Below, in pieces: positions 39,601 through 54,600 of a stretch of 64,000 bases of DNA. This DNA comes from Atrichornis clamosus. Taxonomy: Eukaryota; Chordata; Aves; Passeriformes; Menuridae. Made by a program: the position numbers and the translations under genes. The first letter of the stretch is position 1; each line of letters opens with the position of its first letter. The notes beneath the pieces are model-generated. The model searched no databases. It was not told the origin of the DNA and saw nothing but the letters and a program-made list of their open reading frames with translations. The stretch lies in NCBI GenBank assembly GCA_013400975.1, contig WBMZ01003500.1, forward strand, positions 1-64,000. Direction: 5' to 3'.

Positions 39601-42600
39601 TATAGTTTTCTTGTGGTGCAACAATGTAAGAGAAAATGAAGCCAAAGATAGATGTGGCATTTAATGACAAAGTTGTTGAGATAACTTAGGGAATGTGGTA
39701 AGTTATTCTGGTATGCATGATATAGGTACCTATATATATCTATAGAATTGCTCATCCTTACAGCTGTTATATATGACAATAACTTTAAAATATTTAGAAG
39801 CCTAAATCATACAACAAATAACTAAAGTGGAATCATTAACAAGGGTCTTCTTTACTACAGAGCAGGAAGCAGCAGGTTGCTGTTCTTAAAATTTCATTGT
39901 TACACAAAGTAGATGAAGGAAGTTTCAAATACACAAGAAGATGTGCAATCTATAAAAATAGCAACATTATAATTGCCATAAATTTTTAGAAATTATATAA
40001 AATGGTCATTTCATCCTACTATTTGCAATGTAAGCACCGCAACCCTTCAAAGATCAGAACTTCTTAAAAGAAGTGTTCTAATTTTCTTCCCCTTTTAAAC
40101 ATAAAGTATTTATTTCAGTTATTAGTTTAAGGAAGAATTAAAAGACATATTTACTTCATGAGGGTAAATGCTTTTTTTTAAGTAAGTAGTTAGTTAGATT
40201 ACACTGACATGGTATTTATCTGAAATTTTCACCATCAGGGCTGAAAGCTTTCATTACTGGTAGACAAAAGGCTTTCCTTATCTTGCAATTGTTGTGCCAT
40301 TCTTCCCCAAAAGAGGAATTTTTTAGACAAATTTATCTTCTGTGCCTAAAATAATACGGCCATGTAGTTCAATCATGGTCTGGCAGGTATGCTTGCTAGT
40401 CCGTCTTTAAGTCTGTTTGGAAGGTATTTATCCATAGGTGTTATTCCATCTCCAGTGATAATATAAATAAAAGCAAATTTTCAGAGATATAAAGCTTTTT
40501 TTGGCTCAAAGAACAATTGTAATATCTCAACACTTCTAAAAATTCAGTCATTTTTTGTTTAAATATCAAGCAAAGTTATCATGTTAACATTAGGCAACAG
40601 GTGCGAAAATATCACATTTGGCCCTGTCACATTTTTGTTAATAATCACAAAGGCAGGGAGGAGAAACATTTGCTATGACTACTTATTATTCTATTTGAAA
40701 GTATACGAAAATCTCATAGAAAGATTGTGATAAATACATACGCTGCTCTACTGGCCCCGCATCTGCTCTCATGGCATCCTTCTGTCTGCAGAGTAATTCC
40801 TTTTCTTCCTGGACCTGCTGCTGTTCAGCCTCTAACTCCTGCAATTTGTTACCTGTACACAGCAGCTCTTGCTCAAGATGGTCAATTACATCTATTTTTT
40901 CCTGGAGTTGTTTTTCCAGAAATGCTTTCTCATCTGCATAACCATCAATGAGGCCTGTAGAACATCAGTTTGGAGGCGGATTTAACAGACAATCAAAACC
41001 AATTTGAATTTATTTTCCTCTTGAAGTCACTACTGTATTCTGACATGAAGGCACACGCATGTTAGATACTCAGCACCTGCAATTTATACTCCTGTCCTTG
41101 CTATCTTTTCATGATGAACAAATTACAGAAAAGACAGCAGATCACCAAATACAGCTCTTAAGTTTTACTCAGCACAAAACCACTGCAGCAAACAGGAACT
41201 TCAAAGCCAATGAAAAATACATATGTAATATAGACAGGAGAAATAAGAAATGTAATAAATCAATATAAATCAACTATAAATCTAGTCTTGAGTCAGTATT
41301 AAAATGGAGTTTACCCTATCTTGAGAACGTAGAAAAACTAAAGATATTTCCATTTGTTAACAATGTAGACTCACCTCTTTTTTCCAAATTTGAATTCACA
41401 GAGGACACAGATGTATAGGACTGAATATTGAAGCAGTAAATACTGAGCTAGTAACATCATTAATAGCATTTCAAAAATTTGAGACAATACAAACTCTAGT
41501 AGTTATTCCCAGCATATCAGATGCTGTTCACAATGAGTACTTAACAGATTGGAAATTGAGAGGGTATTCCCAGCTTAAATGGAATGCACACTCCCACAAA
41601 AAAGTTATGAACAATGAAGAGATAGTCTGCTAAAATCACATGTTGTGGTATTTACTCCTGCCATGTTTTTTCTTTTTTTAAGAGATGTAATGAGAGTTGT
41701 CAGAGTTCCGTGAACAAATTTGCATTACCTTTTCTATCACATCAGATAAGTCATATCTGACACCAGTAAAACACAAGAGGTTTGAAAAATGTCTCAGCTG
41801 CAGCATTTTTTGTGGTAAGAAAGAAATGATCACAAATGACACATTTTATCTCAAGAGAAGACATAGTACTATCAGACATATAATGAACTAAGACATTGTT
41901 CTGCATACCTACCTAAGGAATTTGATAAAAGAATGTAGTCTGTCTTTGTCAGAGTATGCTCACAACTCAGTTCAATGAGCAGAAATTCAATAAAAAGACT
42001 TCTATGGCATCACTGTTTTGTTATACCAACACCAATAATAATAGGTGCCAGTCATTTAGAAGTGCATTAATTTCAAATGCACCTAACTTACAAGCTCAAC
42101 TGTACAATATATTTATCAAGGGCTAAAACTAACATCTAATTCTGTCTCTTATATTCTAGGACTGTTCATGAACCAAATCAACACAGTCATTCTGTCCTAA
42201 TGTATTACAGTTTTTTATTTTATTAGTGAAGATTTGTGAATAAAATTTCTATCAAGACAAAATATTATCCTCCAAAGAAAGCAGCAACAGACATAAAGCT
42301 GCCTACATTCTGAAATTCTTCAATACTAAACATTTTGTAACTCCATCTGTGCCAGAATATAAATTCTTAGATCATTTATATCTTACAAAAAAGTTCATAC
42401 TTTAGCATGGTAGGATGTGTTCCAAACAATTTTCTTCACTCTTAGTTAAAAAAAAAAAAAAAAAAGTAATGCCTATTTCAGATTGGAATCTATTCCCTCT
42501 GGAATCAATTTTCATCCTTTCTGGTTTTGCTAAAGCTACTGAAATGTTGTAGCCAGTACTGGTGCTGATGACACACAACATTTATTCTGTATGAACTGAC

Positions 42601-45600
42601 AAGCTACCAACTGTCCCTCACACCACATTTTAGACACATGGCTTAGAAACCTGCACTGCTTTTCAGCTTATGTGTTTCACAGCTATTAACAGTATGTGAA
42701 TTCATGATGAAATATCTATCTGTGTAAAAAGAGGAAGCCTGGTAGGGTAGCATTTTCCAGGAGCAGAAGCTTTGTCTATCAAACTTTATTCTATGCTCCC
42801 ACTTTGAAACAGAGAAGTCTGCTGAACTTCAAAACTAAAATATCTTTCTGCTTATTACTACAAAGATCCTACCTATAGGGCAGGTGTTCTTTGCATCTTT
42901 TCCAGATGCTAATTAGAGATAACGGTAGAAATGTTGGGTGGATACAAAACACTGGGTTATCAAAACAACAAAGCTACTTCTAGAGAACAAATAAAGTGTC
43001 TTTCAGAATTGAATATATTTTCCCAATGTCAGAAAAGATTACAATTCCCCTGTTGTAAGACACCATAATTTTTAATTGCTTCCTTAATGTAGCTGAAAAT
43101 ACACTTTTTAAAAGATCACTTCAAACAGTGCAAACTGAAATGTATCACCACCATATCATCACATTCAGAGTCAAGATTCTTTGTCAAGGTCAAAAGGCAG
43201 AAGGCACAAACTGAAATATGGGAAATTGCATTCAACATATGAAAATAAATTGGTTGGTTTTTTTCTTTTCCCCTTTTTGACACTGGTTAAACACTGGAAC
43301 AGGCGCTCAGAGAGGTTGTGGACATCCAAAACTTGACTGGACACAGTCCTGGGCAACCTGTTCTACCTGATCTCGCTTTGAGCAAGGGGCTGGAATAGTT
43401 AATCTCCACAGGTGCCTTCCAGCCTCAACTATTTATGATTCTATGATTTTAAGTTAAGATTTAAGCTTGTCTGCAAAAACAAACATGTTATGATTAAATA
43501 AATTAATTTTGAGGATCCAAACACATACAAAACCTATTATTTTTAATATTAGCACTTATATTTTCAGACAATAAGTAAGTCAAAATTGGAAAACAGAATC
43601 ACAGTGTGGTTGATGCTGGTAGGGACCTCCAGAGGTCATCATGTCCATAACTATCCAGAAGGCTAATAACATACTAAAATTTGCAATGAAATGGATCAAA
43701 TTTGCCATTTCTTTACTCAATAAGTAAGTGGCTGTAAAGTCCAACGACTCATCAAAAAAACTCTCACCTTCAGCTTTACTAAGCTCCAAAGCCAACTGCT
43801 CTCTGGCTTTGGTTTCCTCATGAAGACGTTCTTGTAGCTCTTCCTGATACCTGATAAATTCTGTGGCCTCTTGTTGCTTTTTGAAGGACTCTCGCAAGAG
43901 TTCTGTCTGAGTAATTTTAGCATGTTCAAGCTACCACAGGAAAAAAATTACAGAAATTAGATAAACTGAAGACATTTTGTTCGATATCTATTCTATCATT
44001 CCTATTTAATAAACAGTTGCTTTACAGTGTGATGGGAAGTCTCACATAACTTCACTAGACATTTGATAAGATCTTCACTGAACACTCATTTGCAGAGTAC
44101 AAGATGAAGACCGACTTATAAAAGTCTAAGCAAACAGGCTTTGTCAGTACAGTGGACTACATGAGCCACCTGGCTAAATCCGTGTCTTTGTTCCGGTAAT
44201 TCCTGATTTATGAGTTTACACTAGATTCACCTTTATTTACATATGAGTTTTGCACTAAGTATGAGTAAGCTATCACCCACCATATACTTAGAATGGCCAA
44301 AAAACATTGCATAAAACTGGAAGAAGCCTTACTATAAATTGACACAAATGGTGCTTCATCTCTTTTTCTCCTTAACATGAAGATAATGAGAACACCAGGA
44401 AAATATGAATTTGAGTGTATCCCACATTTCAACCAACAAGGGAGTAAAGCAATGCTTCTTCCAACTGTGTCCACCCAGCAGAATCAGTAAGGATTTTTTA
44501 AGTTCTTCTTCACTTGTCTGGTGAGATAATATTTAACATGTACTATCACAGTCTCACTGTGCTACTATCCTAAAATACTAGAAAACCAGGTCGAATAAAA
44601 CCGTGTACTTACTATTCAGTTTAGACATATACAAAATGGTAATTTCAAAACTGATTAAGATTTGAATTACAAAAGCAAAATAATGCATAAAGAAAGAACA
44701 TTAATGTTAGAAGTTTTGATTACATAAAATGTTCATCTAAGAAAACAGCAAACTGAAATCAATTACCAAAATCTCTACTTCTCAACTACTAACATCCACC
44801 TCTCTGAGGGACACAATCATAATTTCTTACAGCTGAACTCTGCATGAGTTCTTTGTGTGGCTTGTATTCAAAATAAGACAATTTATTTTGAATAAAATAA
44901 TGTCAGAAAATTAAATAACATATTTTCTACTCCTTTGTTTATTTTGTTTTTAAACTTCTTAATATTCTGGTTATTGACAGATATTTGAAAGATAGTAACA
45001 TCTACAGTTTCTATAAAATACTCTGTCTCTCAATTTCTTAAAAAATAAAAGCTTTCTCACTAACTCCAGGTAAGTTCATGAATATGAGGAGTTTGCTTTA
45101 AAAGCTCAGAAAAATGGGTTAAGAAACATTTAATAGAACACTGCACACAAAATTATCCACTTACACTTTGAAAAGAATGTCTAAATAATCAACACATTCT
45201 CTTTCATAATACACTGAATTTAAACACTTGATTTCTTTTCTACAGCATTCCTTTTTAGATAGATATCATTAATGTGTTCAAGTTAATTATTTATTCTGAC
45301 AGGAGTTAAAGAAAGGTCTAAATACTGCAACTATCTGCACTGGTTTGAGATATTCCTAAAAATCACAGAGTATTCTTACTTTATCCTTATATTTTCAAGT
45401 GCTTAATGAAAGACCCATCTCGGATACAAGGCAAACATATGATAGATTTACTGTACATAGACAACCGTAATTGTGGCTTCCTGAAATGCATGAAATATTC
45501 CAGTTAAAACTCAGAATAAAAGTTTTTCACCATTTTTTTCAGTAATAACAGCTCAAAGTATTATTAAAAATATCACAGGGCAAAGCCAAAAAGAAGTACA

Positions 45601-48600
45601 AACGTAAACATGATTTTTAAGATCAACAATTTCTCCATGGGATCAGTCAGCTTGTGCTAGTTACTGTTACCAGTCAGTGCACCAAAGATAAAAAGGAACA
45701 ACTTTGACTGCAGTCTCTCCCCCAAAGTGAATTATTCTCAGTGAGAAAAATGTAATGTAATAAGTAACACCGAAGTGCTTTAAGAGGAGATCTCAAATAT
45801 CTGGAATTTAACGTATTTCTGTATCTGCTAAATTTCTTTTGTTAGAAATGATCAGAGAATTGTATAATTAAAGCTTTTTCAATGCCTGCTAAAAACCGAC
45901 AAGAGTCTGTCAGCAGCACACAATAATTTTAACAATAGAGAATCTTCTACTAAAGCTTAGTTCTTTTACAAACTTTTATACTTACTGAATAGGGAGGTGT
46001 AGGCAAGGAGATTTTAGAGACAACTTTTAAAACGTGCCCATTTTTTTTGTGGCTGAAGTGAAAAATTGAAGTATTTACAACTACAGAATTATTCTCATCC
46101 AGGTGTTCAGTGAAAGGAAAAGGATGTGGTAAAGGCACGCGAGATTCAACCTCATATGTATCTTCTTCTTGGCCTTCAGTCCACAAACCACTAAACAGAT
46201 TAGATGCCCAGTAGGTGTGGTAAGAATCCATTCCAAAAAATACTGCTCTTTATGTCTTCTCAACCGTCCTGTAGGTATTTTGCACTAGCTAGGCTGACTT
46301 TAGAAATTTCTGACAGGAACTCGTAACAGAACACATACATTTAACAGTCTGAAGACACATATCAGCACAGTCGGTGACAAACCCACTCAGAATCAGCAGG
46401 AAGCCTTAGATCACATTTCAAGCAGAGTAATTCAGGGATTGACTAATCCCAAATGAAGATGTACAGGAAAACTTCATATGGTCACTCCAAAAAGATCCTT
46501 CTTACAGAAGTTTCACATGAAAAAGCAACAGAAATCTTCCAATACCAGCTGGCAAGTAATTTCCAAGGCAAGGAAGCACAACTTTGTTTTACCTGCACAG
46601 GAAGGCTTCAGCAGACAAACAAGCCAGCAAAACTGAAACTAAAAATGATTTTCCAACTCCACTATGGTAAATCAAAGAAAAATACAGGTATGTCATTATT
46701 CGTATTCACCCTTGTTCCTGGAGTCAATTCAACAGGAAGAACTCTCTCAAACTCTGCTGGTTTAAAGGTTTCCTGCTAGTATCTCACAACTGAAAGAGTT
46801 CTGGGGTGTGGCTTGGTTTATTTACCTATACATAACACCAGCAGGTGGAATTCAAATTAATACACCCACTATATGCCTTGCCTGAAGATTCAAACTGCAC
46901 TTCAGTCTGAAAGTATGTGTTCAGACAGGTCTCAGACAGTTACTTTGAAGATTTTGCCAGGTTTCTCTTAAGCTTACTTGAAGATATGGGTATGTCTGTA
47001 TGCACAACACAACTGATTAGAGGAAAGGTTAAAATCTTCTCTGCCCGTAACCAGTTTCAGATTATAAAGTATTGCAGAGTAGAAAAAAAATAAAGTATTG
47101 AGTTTTTGAATATTTGAAAACAAGTTTTCGAGTCGCCTATATAAATCCTTGGTATATACAAGAACTGTATATAACCCAGTAAGCACACACCTGACATTGC
47201 AAGGCAATGAATGCTTGCAGAGTACCCCTACAGAACAGCCAGAGAGGTGTCAATACTGTGGGAAAATGTGTAAACAGATGGATTTTTTATTAACTTAAGA
47301 AAAAAACCCCAAATGTTCATCAGGGATAAATCCATCTTTGTATAATTGGTATTAATGAAAAAAATATGTCTGTGTGTGTTTGAGTCAAAACATAACTCTG
47401 TTGCTGGAACTGGCAAGGTCTCAGCTACAAACCTAAGAAGGAAAAATAAGCCTTCTTGATCAACTGACATTCAATAAAAATAAGCTGCTTAGATTGCACT
47501 GAGTGTTTTCACTGTATCATGAAAAGCAAACACTTACTGGAAAAATGTAAGTCACAAAAGTAAAGTAATTTAGGGCTATGTATCCAACTACTGCAATTAA
47601 AGATCAGCAGTGAATGTCCAGAAAAAATAAGCACCAAGTAGAATAAAGACTTGACAATACTTTTTTAATCACAGCATGAATTCTTTGTTACTGTAAAACT
47701 TTGATTTTTTTTTCAATCATCTACTCTTTAAATGTAAGATTTCCTTGTTTAACTATATTTTTAAAGAATTTTTAAAGAATTTAAGTATCTCTGTATTCTT
47801 TTTTGTTATTATGGAATGCTACGCCTTAAGCTGAAAAAAGGCCTCATAAAGCCAGACATCTCTTTAGAACTGAACTCGGCTCAAAGGGAAGAGAATTGTT
47901 ACAGAATGAGTTTGCAAATAAATGCCACGTAGAAATCAATTTATAAGATCCACCAGACTACTTGCTTTAGATAAGCCAGAAGTGAGTTTGATGAATTTAT
48001 ATTTAAATTACTTTTAACTTCAGTAAGTCACAAACTAGTCTTTTTTTACAAAAAGAAGAGTATCAATTTAATGCTGGAAGTATTTTTCAAAAGCAATAAA
48101 TACTTTTAAAGCATTAGACAGTTGAAACATCGTAGTACTTTCATCATCACAGATTTTTTTTCTTCTTTCCAACAGTTATGATTTACACATGTTACTCTTT
48201 TTTTGATACTATTCATGAATCACATCCCTCACACAAATGCTGGAGTGCAGACTCCTTTTCTGATAGCAAGGTAGATATGTGCTTAACTGGCCATGTTTAA
48301 ATCACAGTCGGAAGAAACATTAGGAGAGCTCCACCTTTTTGGCCAGTCAATTGACTAAAATGTTTGTCAAGAGAACTGGGCACAGCTCCCCCTAATACTC
48401 CCTCTCAACAAGGGCCAGCTCAATGAGCTCTGACACCTCCTGCCTCATCTCTGGATTGCAGCAGAATGCAGGTGATGCGTACGGGCAATGACGGAATGCC
48501 CTAGATTGATAAACATGCCCAAATTCAGGCTTCCTCAGCAGACCAAAGCACATTTCTAACAGGAAACTAAACTCATCATTGAAGTCATGCTGGAACAGTC

Positions 48601-51600
48601 TTTTTTGGGCGTAGGCGCCCGAAATATTGTTTCAGCTGTCAAAATGAGATTATGGGTTTTAGGCATATGAAAACCCATTCACAAGAAAAATAAAGGAAAA
48701 AAAAACTGAGACAAAATTTAAAATGCTTCTCTACCTGATTTGAAGTTTCATTAATAGCTTCCAGAAGCTTTTCAACAGCCGCTTGTAGTCGAGAACTAAT
48801 ATTCAGAATGAGCTCTTCATTTTCAGGATCTATTTCCACCCCACTTTCTGCAAGATGTTGGCTCAGCAGTCCTTCATCTGTTGCTCCTGACCACATGCTG
48901 ATATCATCATTTCCCATACTGCTACCATGATATGAGGAACAGGACTCTGGGAAAAAAAAAAACAAACCAGTTACCTTTTTCACACAGCTATTAGCAATTC
49001 AAAACATGAAAAACTGTACACCTGAGTTACAATTAGAAAGACAAAACAAAACTATTAAAATATTTGTCTTGGTCACAAAAACAGAAAGGGAAATATTGCA
49101 TACTAAAACTCACATAAACAAAATAAACAATGTATTAACTAAAAAGAAGCAGAAGTGCAAGAGAAAAGGAGATATTAACAGAGAATACTTTTGACATACT
49201 TTCAGTACGCTTTGGGGCTTTTACACTCATTTTCAAACCTTTGTTATTATCAGTAACCCTTACTATCAAGAATAACTTGCAGTTAATACTTGCAAGATTG
49301 TCTTTAAAATACAATCAGGTAAAAAAGCCCAAACACAACCAAAACCAGGCTGTCAGTCCCTGTGTAACCAACACCCAGTTATGTTACTGTGCACTAACAC
49401 GAAACCGTCTAAGCCAGTGAATCAAACGCACACACTCAAGTGAGTAAAAGGAAAGGCTCGCACGCAATTCAGACAGACTGGAATACAGAACAACAAAATT
49501 CAGCACTGTTATTACTGAACTGGAAATTTAATAAAATGGGTAGCTGAACAAAACAAATACAGTGCAGCAGGACTGCAACTGTCCCTGCTGCTGGGCCACC
49601 TGGCACCTGCCTACTTCTCAATCTTCCTGAGGTTTGATTCAGTTCAATGACGTTATCCATTCTTTCTGAAAAGCCAGACACACAAGGTTTGCCTATGGTA
49701 TTAGACTGATAGCAATTAATCTAGAAAACACTAATTTTGCCATATTTAGGATTCACGGCTGTATTTAGGCAATGCAAGTGAAAGCAAAGTCTTGAGATGT
49801 TTTAAAATCACACTTTCAGTATGAAAGAACAATACATTACGTACGTTGTGACAGTAGAAACTATTGTTGATAATGTCTTTTAAAAATGAAGAAGTGTTAT
49901 GTCCTCAGATTGATAGATTTGAAATGTCATAAATAAATGCTACTGAGCAAAGTTTTTTAAAATGACAGTTTATTTAAATGAGGTATATTTCTGAACTATA
50001 TTTAAGCCAAAATAAATATTTTGGTGTGGTGCCTTTTTTTAACAGTTAGATGCTTTGCTTAGGATTTTCTCAAAAAACCCCTTATTTTTCAGAAACAGTA
50101 TGACTAAATGTATCAAGAATAGTCAATGCCTGTTTAGCAATGAAACTGCAAGACTGGGTTATTTTTTAATTCAAGTTCCTGGTTACTCCAGGGATTGTAA
50201 CTGCTGAACTAGAACAGTTTGTTTAGCTACAGAAACTGAATTGAAATTACAATCTGTCAGTCTTACAAATTGCCTTTAAAAATGTAGTTAGGTCTTGCTT
50301 TTGCCTCTTAACCAGGCATGCAAATAATATTGGGAATATAAGCACTCTTGTCGATGTTGCTTGAACCTAGTGAGGAAGTCAGATTCTAGTTTTGAGATTT
50401 GGTTTTAGCTTTTTCTTAACAAGCTGCAACATGATTTACTACCTGGTGTACTTACTATACATTCATACCTGCAAGTATTCTGATGAGAATATCTGCAGCC
50501 ATATATATGATCCATGCACAATGAACTTATCTAGGGTGATTTTAATTGAGGAAGGTTTAGCTTTGCTTACTTTTAACTTAAAATTGCTAAGATTCTTAAA
50601 ATGCAGATGCATTTAGTAATTTCTTTCTTCTAGTTATAACATTACTGTTTCGTATCTCCTTTTAGATATGTGGGATATAATGTTACAAACTGTTTTCACA
50701 CTCCAAAGGGAAAAAACAGAAGCACAGTCTATGCATGAATGGAACAAATAACCAGATGAACAGAATGTACGTTCACATGGCACCTTTCATCTACACAGGA
50801 TTTCAAAGCACTTTTGAATACTGCACTTTGGAACTTCAGTCACAAGCTCCTGTAGTGGAATCACCCTAGCAGTGGCTAGCAGTCATTTTCTGCCAGCACA
50901 CTAAAAATTTGCAATGGGTTTATAGACCACAAAAACCTTCCCATAACACACTAATATTCCATCCCCCTGCAGTATAAGGAAGGCTGCAAAATTAACAATT
51001 TCACATTTTTTATTCGATAGCATTTTGATTTCTTACCACCCAAATTTGGGCTGGGTTTGGGTGTCTCAAAATATCAATACTGATGCAGAAGCTTTAATAT
51101 CCTCAGAGTAGAAAGGACCTTCATTTAAGATGGACATCGAGCAGCATAAGTATTTCCAAATGCTGTGCCAAAGTATTGGTTAAAGACTGAGTTGAAGGAA
51201 AATGTATTCCCTACTGAGCCACCAACACACTTACTGCAGCACCTGATGCTCTTTGGAGGCCACTCATCTTAAGAACTGACCAGGTAAGACCCTGCTTAGC
51301 TTCAGAGATCTCACAAAATAAAAGCCCACAGTACAGTGGCACAGCTATAAACAAGATAAAACAATGACATATTAGTTATTGCACAACCTTATTCTTTCCT
51401 GGTGGAGTATAAATTATCTATGTAATGTTCCTGTTTTCCTTCTCAGGTTTAATCCATAATTCATGTCCTGTCACCCTTCTATTTCAGTAAATTATTTTCT
51501 TGAGAGCTACATCTGAATTGAGCAATGATGATTGTGTGTCAAATACAAAAATAAAGATTATACAAAATGACTACAGAAATGTGCAGTTGGTTGCAAAATC

Positions 51601-54600
51601 ATCTGAACTGGCTGTCTGGAAACTTTTAGAGAAAAACTTAAAAACACTGATGCCAGCTCAGAATGTAATCTCTTAAAAGCCAGGTCTGGAATATGTCTCT
51701 TTCATTAATAATATCACTAATATTATTCTTTCTTCTTGCCAGTGACCAGAACAGTACCAACTGGCCTCCAAGAACTCATAACAAGACTTTAAACTCTTTT
51801 GCTTATGACAATTCTTTTGTAATTTGCTCCCATTTCTTCTGGAGAAATACAACATAAATCAACATTAAGATATCATTTTATTATATGAAATATCTCAGGA
51901 CAAAAAATCATAATTTACTTGAAACATAGCTATAAAATATGGGGAAAGAAAAAGAGAGCTGTTGCTGAAAGTATGATTTGGCAAACAGAAATTTTACTAG
52001 TCTCAAATATAACAAAGGAAAACCAAAAAGTATCAAACACACAGAAAACTTGTAATAATTCTTTTTATACTGTGGAGTTGGCAAACCAAATGATAAATGT
52101 AGACATCCATATTGTGATTTCTACGAAGTGGAACTTAAGAACAGAAATTCATGTTAAATGTCTTCCTAACTGCACAGTAAAAGTCTCTGTATCTTTTTCA
52201 CCTCAAAATGGTCTTAGTACAGAGCAACTTAGTACAGTATCTTTCCAGAAGGTTTTCAATGGTGGAAACAACCAATAGAAATGTTTTCCGGTCTCATTAA
52301 CCACCCCTGGTAGATGAATGTCTAATCTACATTTTGTTTATCCTTATAATGCTGTTCAATCTCCCACCCCAACAGAACTACATCAAATTCTCTGCCCTCC
52401 AATTTTGTTTTTCAATCAATACAAAATAATAAATAGAATATAACTGGCCCAAGTGAAACGGTCATCTCTTGTGTAAACTCTCTCCTTGTAATGAATAAAA
52501 AAACCAACCAAAGAAACCAAGGTTTATATTGTTTTCTTTGTCATGGAATATGCCGTTGATCACATCAGATGTCATGGCCCACTAAATCTTAAGAAAGTGC
52601 ATAATTATACAGTACTTGCTCAGAAGTTTCAGATACCGAAGCTGTTTATGAGCTGCCAACTGACATTTGTGAAGCAATACATGTTTTGCATATGTAGAGC
52701 CAGTATCTCCGTTTACTCCTGGGATTCCACTAAAGAATTAAGGTTAGGGGTTAGAAGTTGAAAATACAAAATCAGTTTAGTGGCAGTGCAGTGTTTAAAG
52801 CTATTTACCACCTTTTTCCCGGTACACTGCTCAGAAATAAGGAGATCAGAAAGTAGGCAAAAGGGTTTAATATTCAAGGAATGCCATAACCTCACAGGCT
52901 TCTCCAGAGTAAGCTGCATTACTGCAGTCCCTCTACCCAAGGTACAAGAACAGAGGGAGAGGAACAGCAAAGCCTGCTGGCTCTGGCAAGATGATTCCTG
53001 GCACAAATCTCCCGATGTAATTAACTCACCAGATTATTGTGCACAAATGCTGTTCACTTCCAGTGATAGGTTTTATGACTGAAATTTGAACTTTACTCAC
53101 TCTTCTATAAATGGAATCCCATGCTTGTGGGTAACCTAGGCAAGGTTCCAGATAAACCCTGATATGGTCTATAAATCAGGTGTGGTTATAAGTATATGAC
53201 CTTAATGATTCAGCTTTTAAAAATGCTGAGATTCAGCAAAAACAGTAAGCTGAGTTTTGCTTGTCAATAAATATGGATTATGTTCAGAAGGTCAGCGAGA
53301 ATTTACTTTAAAAAATACATTATTTTACTACATTATTAGGTTTTCCTTGGTATAAATTTATTCCTACAGATTTTCCAACTCATTAAAAAAGAAGATCTGT
53401 TTGGCTAGGTACTAGAAAATACAATAACATGTACAGTTTTTTTTTTAAAAATAGCGTTCTATCTATTTCCTACTTCCATAAAACAATGGGAAAAAATTTT
53501 AAAAGCTTTTGTCCCCTCAAGCCATTTAGTGCTAGTATAGGAAATAAATAACAAGAGTCCCATTGTTGAAAACACTAACAGAATTTGTCATCTAATCCCA
53601 CTTGAAGAAAGATCAAATACTTTAGCTGATGAAACAGTACAACTACTTTTATAGCTGCATGACCCCAGTGGCAGAATGGATGCTGCTGTATCATTTTGAG
53701 AGAAAAAAAGGAGAACTGTGAATACAACTCCAGAGACACATTGCAAACCATACATTCACCCATTACAGCTACTGCAAGCTCGGATCTTCTTTAATTTTCA
53801 TTCTTTTCTTCGGTTACTCCTTCCTTCATAATTATTTCTGAATGTAAAGAAACGTGCTACTGGAATAAATAACTGGTAGGTGGACAGCTTGAATGTTGCT
53901 CTGTACCAAGGAGGGGCATTACAAGAACAGACTTATTGCTCTGTTACAGAACAGTGAGGCCTTTCATACCTCTTCAAAATACACTAACAGCAAACACAAG
54001 AGTTAAAACAGTCAACCCTTATCACTAGCAGAATGGAATAGAGCTTTCTTCTACCTGAAGACAGTACTCTTTCATCAGAAGACTTCACAAGAAGTTAGCA
54101 ATCCATTTCAATTACAGGGCATATTGTGTGTTTAGACAGTAGTATTATGAAAGCCAGGAATAAATCAAACTGACAAATAAAGGTACTTTTTAACTGTGTT
54201 TTGCTACATCTATGTAATGCAAGTAATCCGTATCAATCCATATTAAGAATTGTTAATGACAATAATTAGTGACATGTACAAGCACACACATTGCTGTGAA
54301 GGAGCAGGCCAAAAGTGAACGCATCCAAAATTAAAGCCAGAAGTTTAGGTATTCAAGCTACTATTTGAGGAAAAAGCCAAAGCCTTCTGAGTAATCAACA
54401 GAAAAAGATGTCTGTGTGGTACAAATTCATACAACCTTTCTTAACTTGCCCCGAGGCTTAATGTGATCTATATTTAAAGCCAGAGGGAATCAATAATATG
54501 CAATAATCTACATTTTGAATAAAAGAGGAAAAGTTCACCTTCATTTACCAGTTGTATTATTATCCTGTATTAGATACTTTCTTAATACTGAAATGTAGTG

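Larger units (their letters stand above)
40955..43767. other. AKAP9 intron, 2.8 kb
   Basis: AT-rich. It holds an 18-base A run at 42448-42465 and two CR1 ends at 43280-43453 (+) and 43593-43655 (-). No exon-like segment was recognised. Confidence 0.7.

Noticed and set aside
42448..42465. 18-base A run as a possible retrocopy tail
   Set aside because: The sequence before it shows no gene-like segment and no target-site duplication was seen.
51919..53082. Open frames of 119 and 100 codons in the 6.5-kb intron, considered as a nested gene
   Set aside because: No domain, no paired splice sites and AT-rich composition; likely chance.
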